Shown: positions 54,069 to 64,000, counted from the first letter of the stretch. The stretch is 64,000 nucleotides of DNA from Multifurca ochricompacta (GCA_022496185.1 WTXG01000189.1:1-64000), one strand, 5' to 3'. A program made the numbers and translations. The notes: generated from the sequence alone by a model not told the origin.

Positions 54069-54811
54069 CCCTTGTGAACCAGGGGCAGCAGCGGGAAGTG
54101 GTGATAAATTTTTTTTTGGTTTGATTTGACAGGTGCAGCCTTAGACAGGACTGCACTACCACTTCCCGAGGGACCCGCCAGGCGACTTCCTCATTTAGGA
54201 ACCTCTGCACAAGGTCCTGAGGAGAAAGACGCTCTGGATCGCCAGAGGCCAGTATGGAGCCGGCAATGGCACTGTAGGAGTCTGGGAGAGCTTTTAATAA
54301 AATGAAGCTCATCTGGAGGTCATTGACCTCCATCCCATTCTCCCTAAGGGTACTCCTGGCATCTAGGACCTTTTGTAATTGGGTCCTGAATGTCTGTCCT
54401 TCATCAAGACGGAAGGACACCAGGGCAAGCCACAAATTATATGTGGCCATGCTACCTACAGAGCCATAAAGCCGCTCCAACTTATTATACTTCTCAAAAA
54501 GAGAAGGATAATCGGCATCGGAGGTTACTTGACTGTAAACCTCCTGGGTTACATTGAGATAGAGTAGCCCAATTAGCATTTCCTCTTCTCCCATCCATTC
54601 CCTAAGGATGGGGTCAATCACTTCCTTCTGCATTTTCTCCTTCTCCTCTTTATCTTCTGGGAGGAGGGGCATATCAGGGTAGGCGTGATATGTGCCTCCT
54701 AAGCCCATTCATCCTCAAAAGGGCATTGAAGTTGGCAGACCAAACCTGCCAGTTGGAGCCATCGAGGCGCTCCATCTTGGAGGAGGGAGGGAAGACAATT
54801 GAGGACGGCAT
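54069..54811 (-). pseudogene. Copia-2 gag, frameshifted
   Basis: ATG at 54811 begins a Ser/Pro-rich start, then LDGSNWQVWSANFNALLRMN, matching Copia-1 gag (DGSNWQQWSVSFTALLRIN). Near 54700 the frame changes and continues VTQEVYSQVTSDADYP, LYGSVGSMATYNLWLALVSF, DLQMSFILLKALPDSYSAI and LSPQDLVQRFLNEE. After LNEE (near 54174) one base is missing relative to Copia-1, and an A9 run near 54112 appears one base short, so the knuckle lies in another frame. The lesions are few and simple, and some could be consensus errors. Confidence 0.85.
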
Positions 54812-55747
54812 TTTGAGATGTTATAAATGTTCCTGGTTCCAAGGAGCAGTTAGAACCAGTGCCCAGGTCTCGCTTAAGAGTGCCACCCCATACTGTGGCG
54901 CTATGCTTCAGAACCTAGAAGGTCCTGCCTTTGTTGTGCGACTTTCTAGGTATAGTAAAGCTGTCTAGCGCAATCCTGTAACTAGACATAAGCTCTGGTA
55001 GACTAGCCAGAGTGTCTAGTGTAAACAAGACTGGGAGTCATGTCATGGAGGAGCCAACTGCAAGTTCCATTAGAGACAAAGGGTGTATAGCCCTTCCTCT
55101 AATGCTGGTGGTGGAGTCCATGATTAAGCCCTAGATGATTGGGGCCATGACTAAGTAGATGACTAGTCTGTCTCTGGTAGGGCGTGGTTACCCTACAAAG
55201 GCAACAGATACTTATGCCCAGAGATGAAGACTATATCTACTATGTATAGACTATAGTAGTGCAGCCTACTTGTATCGAGCCCAAGCGTCATGGGAGTGAC
55301 TACCCATGCCTTGTTCTAGACCCTAAACTCCACATGCGGGTCGCTAAACCCGGCTTACAGATAGAGCCAAGCATTGACTGGACTTAAAGCCACAAGCTTC
55401 TGGCTATAGGCCTACTAAGACTATCTATGGGACGAAAACCCAGCTACAACTATGAAATTACTAATACCTAGTGTGCACTCAAGGAGCTCAAGATGTTTCA
55501 CCCGCTTAGGGTCCCTCATCATCTTTTGCAAGAACCCCAAAGGGCTAGCCAAACAGTTCAGGATGAGCAGTAAACTGCGTCATCCTGTGGGGTGTTAAGG
55601 TGCACAGACAGTAAATAGGAAAGCTCACAGGAAGAAGCTGGTGGGAAAGACTTTGAAGCTTTTGTGAGCTTGAAGTGCAAAAAGCGAGTTGGGCTGTTAT
55701 GAACAAAGGGAATTAAACAGTCAGTATGAGCGGCAGGGCCCATAACC
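54812..55747 (-). other. Copia-2 untranslated leader with half-tRNA primer site
   Basis: About 0.94 kb between primer site and gag ATG. GGTTATGGGCCCTGCC occupies 55747-55732 on the minus strand directly after the LTR. It shares ordered blocks with the Copia-1 leader. No gene seen on either strand. Confidence 0.7.
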
Positions 55748-56096
55748 TGTCAAACAATGATGCTGCTGGTTATACTAACTGTGGTTAGTAGTGGGTTAGG
55801 CTAAAAGACAAGTAGTACTTCAGAGGTTAGAAGAACTCTGTACAACTATACTACTGACCTAAAAGACAAGTAGTCTACAGAAGACGGTTAGTCAAAGGTA
55901 AGAAAGAGCGTATAGTAAAAGGAACTTACACTTCAGAGGTTAGAAGAACTCTGAAGTGAAAGGGACGAAACAGACACCCTTATATACCCATGGGGGCCAG
56001 GGGAAATGGTCTGTGCGCACTGGGAATAAGTCCACAAGTGCCGGACAATAAACAGAGAGGGATAAAGGCCATTGGCCAAAGAGATATCACATGCTT
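55748..56096 (-). repeat. Copia-2 5' LTR, partial
   Basis: The first 349 bp on the plus strand side, TGTCAAACAATGATGCTG to atcacatgctt, where T2 inserted. In the 3' LTR the same site reads atcacatgcttactgcgc. The last five bases, TGCTT, are the expected T2 duplication. Confidence 0.92.
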
Positions 56097-56683
56097 TGTT
56101 ACGTCCGGTGCGGGACGTTCCACACGACTTGTGTGACAGCGTTCGTTGCGAATCAGATAAGAGATCAATAAGACCTCTTGGAGTATCGACGGGAGGAGTC
56201 AGAGTCAAAGAGGCTGTACTCTTAGACACTGTTGAGCGGAAAGTACCAGAAGTACTGAGACGATCGAGTCAAGGGCCTTCAAAGGGATGTCCAGAAGACA
56301 AGCACCGATGTATTCAATAAGTCGAGTCTGAGTCTACAATGTAGCTACAGTGGACTTATATACGTAATCGAATGAGTGTCTAAAGATAAGATAACATGGA
56401 GTCATGTGGGCCCGAATATACGAAAGCAGAGGGCGTAGAGCCTGGCTTCTGATAGGGGATTAAGTAAGTGTCCGGTCGTAAAGATAAGGGATAAGGGATA
56501 AGAGATAAGAGCCCAAACACGAGTACAGTAACACAAACATAAGCAAAGACAGTCACGGGGAAGGGAGTAGGGCACGTGAAGGATCCCACAATGGAGACGT
56601 GATCTGATAATGTAAAGTGGGTGGCAAGGAGGGGTCGTCGTTAGGTAGGAGAAAGAAAGTCGGAAGAGATGGGGTTCGTAACA
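56097..56683 (-). repeat. Gypsy-T2 3' LTR
   Basis: 587 bp, TGTTACGTCCGG to GTTCGTAACA. Contains the aagtcgagtctgag block that includes the complement of the self-primer. Purine tract CAGAAGAGGGGGTGA lies between it and ORF3. Confidence 0.92.
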
Positions 56684-56714
56684 TCACCCCCTCTTCTGGT
56701 TCTAGCAGACCCGG

Positions 56715-57765
56715 CTAGAAACGACTCGTACCGTCATCATCCTGTATCAACTCCAAGTAATCGTTGGCTACATTACGATCATCCATCGTATAGTTCTCCT
56801 TGTCTGAATCTTGTGGACATTGGTGGGTACGAAGGAACCCATACGGACCGCGCTGACCACACAGGCAGCACATGTCGTGGACCGGGCAGTCCAACTCGCG
56901 ATGCCCTGAGTTGTGGCGGAGGCACTTGCCACACCATCCCGACGGATTGACGATTGTTGGGGCAACTCCCATGCGACGGAAGATGCAGAACCGGCTCCAA
57001 TGGAGGTTGCTGCGACAGTGCCGACACCACTTGCAGTTCAGGGGGCAGTTCCAGCTGATATGATACCTGCTGTCACATCGCCAGCATGTTTCTCTGCGAG
57101 GGTTCTCATGCATACGCGGCATCTCGAATCGATTTGGTAGCAGTTGCGGGGCAGCCCCCAACAACCGTGGAGGAAGGGGTCGGGCGTATGTATCGGCGTA
57201 CCTTTCGGCGATGGTCTGGTATGCATCCCCTATCTCTAGCCTTTTTCTGATCTCCACCAGTTCCTGCTCTATCTGGAACATCCCGTTGGTCAACCTCGCC
57301 ATCATCTTCGCATGTTCTTTGTATTGTCTGTTGAGAGTGGTGCGCAACGTCAAATTCTTCCGCAGTCTCATTACCTCTGCTTTGAGACGTGGGAGGCGCA
57401 TGTCGTTTAACACCTCGTCAATCGCGAAGGCGCGAGAATCCTCGGCGGCCAAGTGCCCAAGTTGTTCGTCAGTCATCGTGTGGTGCAGCCGTCCAGTATA
57501 CCTTTCTTCCAGATAAACTGGAGCTCCATACACGGGGCCACCCTTCTTCATACATCCTGCAACGTCCATCCCTCCATTGGTGTAGAATATGTATTTAGCA
57601 ATGGCAGTGGTTCTGTCAGCCATGGTGATCTCGAGAGGGAAGTACATGGAGGAGTTGGGATTGTTAGCAATGAATGGAAACTCGGGTACTTCGTCTTCCG
57701 GTTCCATGCCCAACAGATCGTTTGGGTGCGGCTCTTCACTATGTTCGAAGTCATCATTGGGGTTG
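56715..57765 (-). CDS. T2 ORF3, 5' end cut off by T3
   Basis: An open frame of about 350 codons from the T3 insertion point (NPNDDFEHSEEPHPNDLLG) to a stop at 56715, aligned without gaps to T3 ORF3. It includes the knuckle-like array CWRCDSRYHISWNC, CRHCRSNLHWSRFC, CGKCLRHNSGHRELDC and CCLCGQRGPYG followed by HQC. Many nucleotide differences from T3 fall at third codon positions while the protein is conserved. That suggests the ORF was under selection in both lineages. Function unknown. The knuckle pattern implies nucleic-acid binding. Confidence 0.85.
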
Positions 57766-58357
57766 TGTTATGTCCGGTGTGAGACGTACTGCACGACTTG
57801 TGCAACAGCTTCGTTCGTGTGTTCAGATAAGAGGCCAATAGGACCTCTTGGAGTTTTAGTGGGAGAGTCAAAGTCAAAGGGGCCGTTCCCTAGTGACAAT
57901 GTTGAGTGGAAAGTGCCGAAAGCACTGAGATGATCGAGTCAAAGGGTCCAAGGGAAAGTCCAAAAGACAAACACCGATGTATTCAATAAGTCGAGTCTGA
58001 GGTCTACAAGGTAGCTACAGTGGACTTATATACGTAATTGAGTGGGCGTCTATAGATAAGATAACAGAGTCAGGTGGGCCCAAATATACGGAAGCGGACG
58101 GCGTAAAGTCGGGCTTCTGATAGGGTATTAAGTAAGTGTCCGAGCATAAAGATAAGGAGATAACAAGATAAGAGATAAAGGGTCAATCATAGGTACACAA
58201 CGAGTCAACAAGTCCAAAGCAGGTCACGGGGAAGGGAGCAAAGCACGTGATGGGTCCCAGGATGGGGACGTGATCATGAAGTGCAAGGTAGGCGGCAGGG
58301 ATGGGTCGCTGTTGGGGAGGTGGAAGAAAATGGGGTTGCTCGGTAGAGATTGTAACA
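57766..58357 (-). repeat. Gypsy-T3 3' LTR
   Basis: 592 bp, TGTTATGTCCGG to GATTGTAACA. About 80-85% similar to T1 and T2 LTRs by eye. TATATAAG box on the minus strand near 58030, with the agactcgactt self-primer after it. Confidence 0.92.
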
Positions 58358-58388
58358 TCACCCCCTCTTCTGGTTCTAGCAGACCCGG

Positions 58389-59627
58389 CTAGAAACGACT
58401 CGTACCGTCATCATCCTGTACCAACTCCAGATAATCGTCGGCTACATTACGATCATCCATCGTATAGTTCTCTTTGTCTGGGTCCTGCGGACATTGGTGG
58501 GTGCGGAGGAAGCCGTATGGACCGCGTTGACCACACAGGCGGCACATGTCGTAGATTGGGCAATCCAACTCGCGATGCCCCGAGTTGTGGCGGAGGCACT
58601 TACCGCACCACCCTGATGGATTGACGATTGTTGGGGCAACTCCCACATGGTGGAAGATGCAGAACCGGCTCCAGTGGAGGTTGCTGCGACAATGCCGGCA
58701 CCACTTGCGGTTCAAGGGGCAGTTCCAACTGATGTGATACTTGCTATCGCATCGCCAGCACGTCTCTCCACGAGGGTTCTCGTGCATCCGGGGCATTTCG
58801 AATCGGTTTGGTATCAGCCTCGGGGCGGCTCCTAATGATCGTGGGGGGAGGGGTCGTGCATACGTGTCGGCGTACCGTTCAGCAATCGTCTGATACGCGT
58901 CTCCTATTTCCAGCCTCTTCCTGATCTCCACCAACTCCTGTTCCACTTGGAACATTCCATTCGTCAGCCTTGCCATCATCTTTGCATGCTCTTTATATTG
59001 TTTGTTAAGCGTTGTGCACAATGTCAAAGTCTTCCGCAGTCTCATCACCTCAGCTTTGAGACACGGAAGGCGCATATCGTTGAGCACCTCATCGATAGCG
59101 AAGGCGCAGGAGTCTTCGGCAGCCAGGTGTCCGAGCTGCTCGTCAGTCATCATGTGGTGGAGCCGTCCTGTATACCTTTCTTCTAAGTAGACTGGGGCCC
59201 CATAGACAGGGCCATCTTTCTTCATACACCCAGCTACATCCATTCCTCCGTTGGTGTAGAATATGTATTTGGCGATGGCAGTGGTCCCGTCAGCCATGGT
59301 GATCTCGAGAGGGAAATAGGTCGAAGAGTTGGGGTTGTTGGAAAAGAAAGGAAACTCGGGCACCTCATCATCCAGCTCCATGCCCAGCAGATCATTCGGA
59401 TGTGGCTCTTCATTGTGTTCGAAATCGTCATTCGGGTTCGGGGACTGATTTTTAACTCGGGCCTCGGCTGCCTCATAATCAATGGGGGAAGAGGGACGTG
59501 TGGAGGGGTGAGCAGAGGGGAAATTCTCGACAACTACAGTGGTGGCCGTGAAGGCATCAATGGCAGCGTTGGCAGCGACAAAAGACATGATAGATTGGAT
59601 GGTGTTAGAACGTTGCTGGGAGAGCAT
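58389..59627 (-). CDS. T3 ORF3, intact third ORF with four zinc-knuckle-like motifs
   Basis: 412 codons from ATG 59627, 35 nt after the pol stop (59663) and in another frame. It ends 31 nt before the LTR. I do not recognise it as gag, env or any standard Ty3/Gypsy product. The N-terminus (MSFVAANAAIDAFTAT, SPIDYEAAEARVKNQSPNP) is followed by an acidic patch (DDEVPEFPF) and a conserved core (FPLEITMADGTTAIAKYIFY, GGMDVAGCMKKDGPVYGAP, YLEERYTGRLHH). Then comes a probable coiled coil (LPCLKAEVMRLRKTL, VEQELVEIRKRLEIG). The C-terminus holds CWRCDSKYHISWNC and CRHCRSNLHWSRFC (both C-x2-C-x4-H-x4-C), CGKCLRHNSGHRELDC (C-x2-C-x6-H-x4-C) and a looser CRLC ... HQC. The tail is acidic (DDDGTSRF). A dimeric nucleic-acid-binding accessory protein is a reasonable guess. 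Expression may need re-initiation or a spliced RNA. Confidence 0.85.
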   Translation of the reverse strand: MLSQQRSNTIQSIMSFVAANAAIDAFTATTVVVENFPSAHPSTRPSSPIDYEAAEARVKNQSPNPNDDFEHNEEPHPNDLLGMELDDEVPEFPFFSNNPNSSTYFPLEITMADGTTAIAKYIFYTNGGMDVAGCMKKDGPVYGAPVYLEERYTGRLHHMMTDEQLGHLAAEDSCAFAIDEVLNDMRLPCLKAEVMRLRKTLTLCTTLNKQYKEHAKMMARLTNGMFQVEQELVEIRKRLEIGDAYQTIAERYADTYARPLPPRSLGAAPRLIPNRFEMPRMHENPRGETCWRCDSKYHISWNCPLNRKWCRHCRSNLHWSRFCIFHHVGVAPTIVNPSGWCGKCLRHNSGHRELDCPIYDMCRLCGQRGPYGFLRTHQCPQDPDKENYTMDDRNVADDYLELVQDDDGTSRF

Positions 59628-59662
59628 GTACTGGGGAATTAACAGGGTCTGAGGCACTTCTT

Positions 59663-62600
59663 TTAAGCATTCTTCGGCGCTTCTGGGTGTCGGATGTGGA
59701 ACTCCGAGATAAGGTCTGGGGCAAAGATATCCCCGGCTGGTTCCCACGAACTGTCAGAGTCTGGGAATCCCTTCCACTTGATTAGGTAGTACAGTCTGCG
59801 CCCTCGGCCTTGTCGCTTGGAGTCTAGGACTCATTCCACTTCCCACTCTTCTTCACCATTGATAAGGTCAGGTGGAGGTCTCGGGAAGTTCTCTCCGTGG
59901 ATGGAGGTCTCCCTGTAAGGGGTCAGAAGCTTGGCGTGGAAGACTGGGTGGATCTTCCATTTCGGCGGCAATTTCAATTCATATGATACGTCTGACAGCT
60001 TCCTGGTGATCTGGAAGGGTCCGTGACGTCGGGGCGCTAGTTTGGCCGTGGGGTGTGATGTGTGAATGTTCCTGCCCTCGAGCCATACCCAGTCATTGGT
60101 CCGATAAGGTGTGAATGTGCTTGGCTGTGCTGCCAGGAGTTGTTGCGCCTTTACCAGATTCTCATTGGCCGATTGTCGTAGTTCTTCCCATTGGCTTATT
60201 CGTTCGGTTGCCGACGGGACGTTGGTGGGCTTATCTGTCCATGTGGTGCGTGGGGTCCAGCCCATGATAAGGGAAAAAGGGGTGGCTTTTGTCGTGCCAT
60301 TGGGCCATGAGTTGTGGGCAAACTCCGCGGTTGATAGCCATTCTGCCCAGTCATCTTGTCTGCTGTTACACCAGAATCGGAGGTACTGTTCTAGCCATTG
60401 GTTCGTTCGTTCAGACTGTCCGTCCGTTTGGGGATGGTATGCTGTAGAGATGTTCTGCGTGATGTCCAACGTTTTGCATAGGGCCTTTGCAAATGCCGAT
60501 GTGAAACGGGTATCCCTATCAGAGATGATCTTCTTGGGGAGCCCGTAGTGACGGTATACGTGGTCCAGGTACAGTTTTGCCACTCCTTCGGCTGTGATGG
60601 TTTCGTTACAGGGGATAAAGAGGGCCGCTTTAGAGCAATCATGGTCTGTGATTGTGAGGATAGTGTCGAAGCCTTGTGATTTGGGCAGCTTGACAATGAA
60701 GTCCATGGCAATGGTCTGGAACGGAGTTGACGCAGTGGGAGTGATGGGGTACAGTGGTGGGACTTTCGGGTGCGTGTTTACCTTGTTTGCTTGACATGCC
60801 GCGCATCCCTGTACGTAGCGTTCAATGTCCTTTTTCATATTGGGCCACCAGTAGTCTCGTTTGGCCAAGGCGTAGGTGTTGGCGATGCCAGGATGGCCAG
60901 CGGAGGGAAGGTCGTGATGAAAATGGATCACCCCCTCTTAATGTTGTCGCCACCGGTGACAATGAGTCGATCCCCGTCCTTCCACCAAAGACCATCAATT
61001 TTCTTTAAATTGTGAGCGTCAGCCCATGAAAGGCACAGGTCTTGGTTCATATTTTGGGAAACCTGTGCCCACAGGTCCATGTCGTGGAGACTGACCACGG
61101 CCGTTTTTGCAAAAACTTCTTCCGGGAGGACAGTGATGTCATTGTTGTCGTCCTCTCCTGTATGCATATCTGGCCTACGTGACAGTGCATCTGCTCTAGC
61201 GTTCTGGCTCCCTGCGATGTGTTTCAGCGTAAAGTTGTATTCTTCCAACTCTAAGACCTCTCGTGCCACACGTCGACTGATTTTGTGGGGTTCCTTCCAA
61301 TATAATAGATTGGAATGGTCGGTGTGGATGATGGTCTTATGCGGGGTCCCTGCCAGGTAGGGTCGCCAGTGTCGCAATGCCTTGACTATGGCTAAGAGCT
61401 CCCTATCCCAGATATCATAGTTCCTTTCGGCTGAGGAGAAGGTTTCGGAGTAGTATGCCACTGGGTGAAGTATTTGTGCGGCGTTTCTTTGATATAGTAC
61501 TGCTCCGTTTGCAAAGCAGGAGGCGTCCACCTCTAGTTCAAAGGGGTGACTCAGATCCGGCTGAATGAGTACCGGTTCTGACCCGACAAGGTCCCTGATC
61601 TGTTCGAATGCCTGCTGCTGTGCCGTACCCCAGTACCATGGTACATCCTTTTTCAGTAGGTCGTTCAATGGTCGTGCTACGCCTGAAAATCCCTTGACGA
61701 ATCGTCGGTAGAAGTTGCAGAATCCAATGAATGACCGGACATCTTTGACACAGGTTGGCACGGCCATTCTCGGATCCCTTGTACTTTAATGGGGTCCATA
61801 CGCACTCGTCCTCCTTCCAGGATGACTCCTAGGTACTCGACACTCCGCTGCTCAAAGGAACATTTGGCAGGCTTGAGATACAGGTCATGTTCTTGTAATA
61901 TGTCCAGCACCTGGTGCACTCGGTCTCGATGGTGGTCTAAATTGTCTGAAGTAGCGACCAGGATGTCGTCCATGTAGACCACTACTTCTCCTGTGAGAAT
62001 AAGATCGCGGAAGATATGATTCATCATAGACTGGAATGTTGCCGGCGAATTCGTGAGACCAAAGAACATGACATTGGGTTCGAACAATCCTTGATTTGTC
62101 TTGAACGCTGCCTTGCACTGATCACCTTCCTTGATTCTAACATTATTGTAGCCCCACCGCACGTCCATTTTTGAGAAGAGAGATTTATCCCTCATAGTGT
62201 CGATGAGTTCAGAGATGAGCGGCAGGGGTAGGCATTTTTCACGGTGTATGCATTGATTCGTCGATAGTCCTGAACTGGCTGCAGCTTGCCATCCTTCTTC
62301 TTGATAAAGAAGAAGGGCGAGGCATACTGTGATTTGGATGGGCGAATGTAACCTTTGGCCAAATGTTCTTCAGGAATTCTGTTAACGCTACCTGCTCCGA
62401 CTGGGACAGTGGGTAGATTTTACAATCTATGGCGGTTGGTGTCTCCGGGAGTAGGTCTATGGCATGGTCCCATGGTCTGGAGGGTGGAAAGCGCTGGGAT
62501 TCTTCCTCGGAAAATACCTTCCAATGCCGATGGTAGGTGTTCGGCACTATGTCGCTGTATGTCTTCTCTGTCTGCCCCTGTATTGCCTTTTGAGCTAATT

Positions 62601-63147
62601 CTGATGCTTTGGTGACATAGCAGTAGCCTGGGTCTTCTTCTTTTGTACTGGCAGCCTTTATTGTCGGGTGTCTGACTGCGTAATCATAGCCCATCGATGT
62701 GATAATGGTGGGGTATGATTCTTTATCCATCGTTGCATCCGCCCAATTGATCTTGGGTTCAAACGCGCGAGCCACGGGTATCCCAGAATGAGGTCTTCGT
62801 CTCCTAGATCCGTGACTAAGAAGCGAATGTTTTTGTAGCTTCTCCAACCTGGACCCTCAGATCCGTGTAGTGGGTGATCTTTCCCGCACGGTTGGCCGTT
62901 CCATCAATGTTCCAAATGTTCTTTTCCTGGGGAAGTGCCAGCCGTCCCAAACCCATTGTCTTAAGCAGTCGTGGGTGAATAAAATTGTCGGTGGCTCCTG
63001 AGTCCACCAAGATATCTCGATCGGCCGTCCTCTGTGTAGTTTCAAAATGGACTGGTATTTTCAACGATTTGAATCGACTAGCATACACAGAGGTAACATG
63101 GAGTGCTCGCGCCCAGGCCGATGGGTTTGAGCCTATTAAAAATCCTT
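59663..63147 (-). pseudogene. T3 pol with chromodomain, several 1-nt gaps
   Basis: Protease LVDSGATDNF (Asp kept) near 63000, RT with [14 protein letters not shown] and YMDDILVA near 61970, RNase H (FELEVDASCFANG, IIHTDHSNLLYW), integrase H/C region (SAGHPG, CAACQ), AMDFIVKLP, ISDRDTRF, GQSERTN, and a chromodomain ending at 59663. One TGA lies near 59831. Frame changes occur near 62836, 62778, 62376, 62226, 61769 and 60935. At each, alignment with T1 shows T3 one base shorter. Apart from these the sequence looks coding-competent. Confidence 0.88.
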
Positions 63148-64000
63148 CTTTGCAAACGCCTTTTCTACTAGTATGGCGCGCACTTCCTCACTCTCTTTCA
63201 TCATGTTAGCCCATATGTCCTGAGCCTTCTCTTCTTTTGACCGTTTGTCTATGGTTGGTGGGTTGTTCTGAGCAGGATGTTCTGTTGCCGTAGTGGTGGC
63301 AGCAACCCGTGCTCCCTTCTTGGGGCAGTCTCGAGACATGTGCCCTAATGCTCTACAACGGAAGCAGCGCCCTTCTTTCATGAGGGTTTGTCGCTCATCT
63401 TCCGTGAGTGTCGCTCGAGCTGGGCTCGATCTGCGGAGGTGTCCATAGCATTTGGGTCCCGCTGGGTGTGCTGGGCAGGCTTGACTCCGAAGGCGGCCTT
63501 CCACTGATCTCTGGTTTTTCCTTTCTTGGTGTCGACTCCAAACCGCGTTTGGAAGTCCAAGTAGTCTTGTTGTTGCCGCCGAGCAGCATCGACCCAGGTA
63601 TCCCAATCATGGGGGTGATGGAACTGTATGATATTTTTAACCAGGGGGTTGGGCAGTCCCTGGGAGAAGAGGTCCAACGTGGCCTCCTCATCTGTGTCAT
63701 AGCCAGCTTGATTGGCCAAACTTCTGAACTTGGCTACATATGCGTCAAGCTCTCCTTTTTCCATCCTGAGGGACTTTAGTTCCCGTGCGGCCTTCTGTTT
63801 GGCCTGTCCATCTGTGAAGGCGTCCTTAAATCTCTCGGCTATGGTCTCCCAAAGACCTTCGCTTGTAGTGCGGCGCCCGCTCTCAACCTGCTCATTCAGC
63901 CATTCTAGCTGTTCCATCGTCCAGTCATCCACTGCTTCCCCTCGGATCAGGGACAAAAACAGATTGGCCCTTTGGAACGGGTTGACAATCTGTGGGACAT
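63136..64000 (-). pseudogene. T3 gag, 5' end outside window
   Basis: Gag from the window edge (frame reading IVNPFQRANLFLSLIRGEAV) through DDWTMEQLEWLNEQVESGRR, YVAKFRSLANQAGYDTDEEA and VDTKKGKTRDQWKAAFGVKP to a single frame break near 63430. It then continues with LTEDERQTLMKEGRCFRCRA and LGHMSRDC to KKDF at TAA 63138-63136. It ends in the same AAGGATTTTTAA overlap with pol as T1. Confidence 0.87.

Larger units (their letters stand above)
49717..56096 (-). mobile_element. Copia-2, Ty1/Copia element in Gypsy-G 5' LTR
   Basis: Minus-strand element with complete 3' LTR 49717-50227 (511 bp) and 5' LTR 55748-56096 cut short by T2. Left flank CCGAT. It has the same half-tRNA primer site, leader and gag-pol order as Copia-1. 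Pol is fully open while gag has frameshifts. The remaining 5' LTR and second CCGAT should lie beyond the window. Confidence 0.92.
56097..57765 (-). mobile_element. Gypsy-T2, visible 3' part
   Basis: Consists of a complete 3' LTR and the 3' two-thirds of ORF3, then interrupted by T3. Pol, gag and the 5' LTR should lie to the right of T3 outside the window. Same family as T1 and T3. Confidence 0.9.
57766..64000 (-). mobile_element. Gypsy-T3, 3' LTR to gag, runs off window
   Basis: Inserted in T2 ORF3 after GGTTG (57761-57765). 3' LTR 57766-58357, ORF3, pol, and gag up to the window edge. It is the innermost and therefore youngest insertion in this chain. It has few stop codons but several single-base losses. 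Confidence 0.92.

Noticed and set aside
58389..59747. A longer ORF3 start at 59747
   Set aside because: The extra 40 codons overlap the pol chromodomain in another frame and lack an ATG at 59747. The first in-frame ATG is 59627.

Overview
This window looks like a filamentous basidiomycete, most likely an agaricomycete. The evidence is short GT-AG introns of about 45-65 nt, a DUF6535-type protein, an NLR with a Goodbye-like N-terminus, a NACHT domain and ankyrin repeats, and fungal Copia and chromodomain Gypsy retrotransposons. There are no bacterial operons, CRISPR arrays, or rRNA or tRNA genes. I cannot name the species.

Positions 1-14243 are host-like. On the minus strand are an apparently intact 12-exon NCS1 permease (3035-819), a DUF6535 pseudogene (6232-3649) interrupted by a solo LTR, and an apparently intact 8-exon NLR (12152-7799) with 17 near-identical 33-residue ankyrin repeats. 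Between them are another solo LTR (6832-7146), an LTR fragment and dispersed AT-rich repeats.

Positions 14244-64000 form one nested stack of LTR retrotransposons. I use local labels. Copia-3 (minus) is the outermost. Its 3' LTR was entered by Copia-1 (plus, 14328-25630), which carries a non-autonomous Gypsy element N1 (15344-19313) and a solo LTR (21356-22097). Copia-3's RT region was entered by Gypsy-G (minus, from 27586). Gypsy-G carries Gypsy-A in its 3' LTR (28127-35301), Gypsy-T1 in its protease region (39305-46776) and Copia-2 in its 5' LTR (from 49717). Copia-2's 5' LTR carries Gypsy-T2 (from 56097), and T2's third ORF carries Gypsy-T3 (57766 to beyond the window). Matching target-site duplications support the closed insertions. 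The open ones predict what lies beyond the right edge.

Most element genes are broken. Two exceptions are a 1191-codon Copia-2 pol frame and the T3 third ORF. This third ORF (ORF3) is the most unusual item. It lies between pol and the polypurine tract in all three T copies, is about 410 residues long and ends in four zinc-knuckle-like motifs. It is not a standard Ty3/Gypsy gene. Other patterns are Tf1-like self-priming in Gypsy-A, N1 and T1, half-tRNA-iMet priming sites in the Copia elements, a -1 gag/pol overlap in the T family, and LTR divergence almost entirely at CpG sites. The decay pattern suggests cytosine-methylation-driven silencing. Single-base deletions in T3 may instead be consensus errors.
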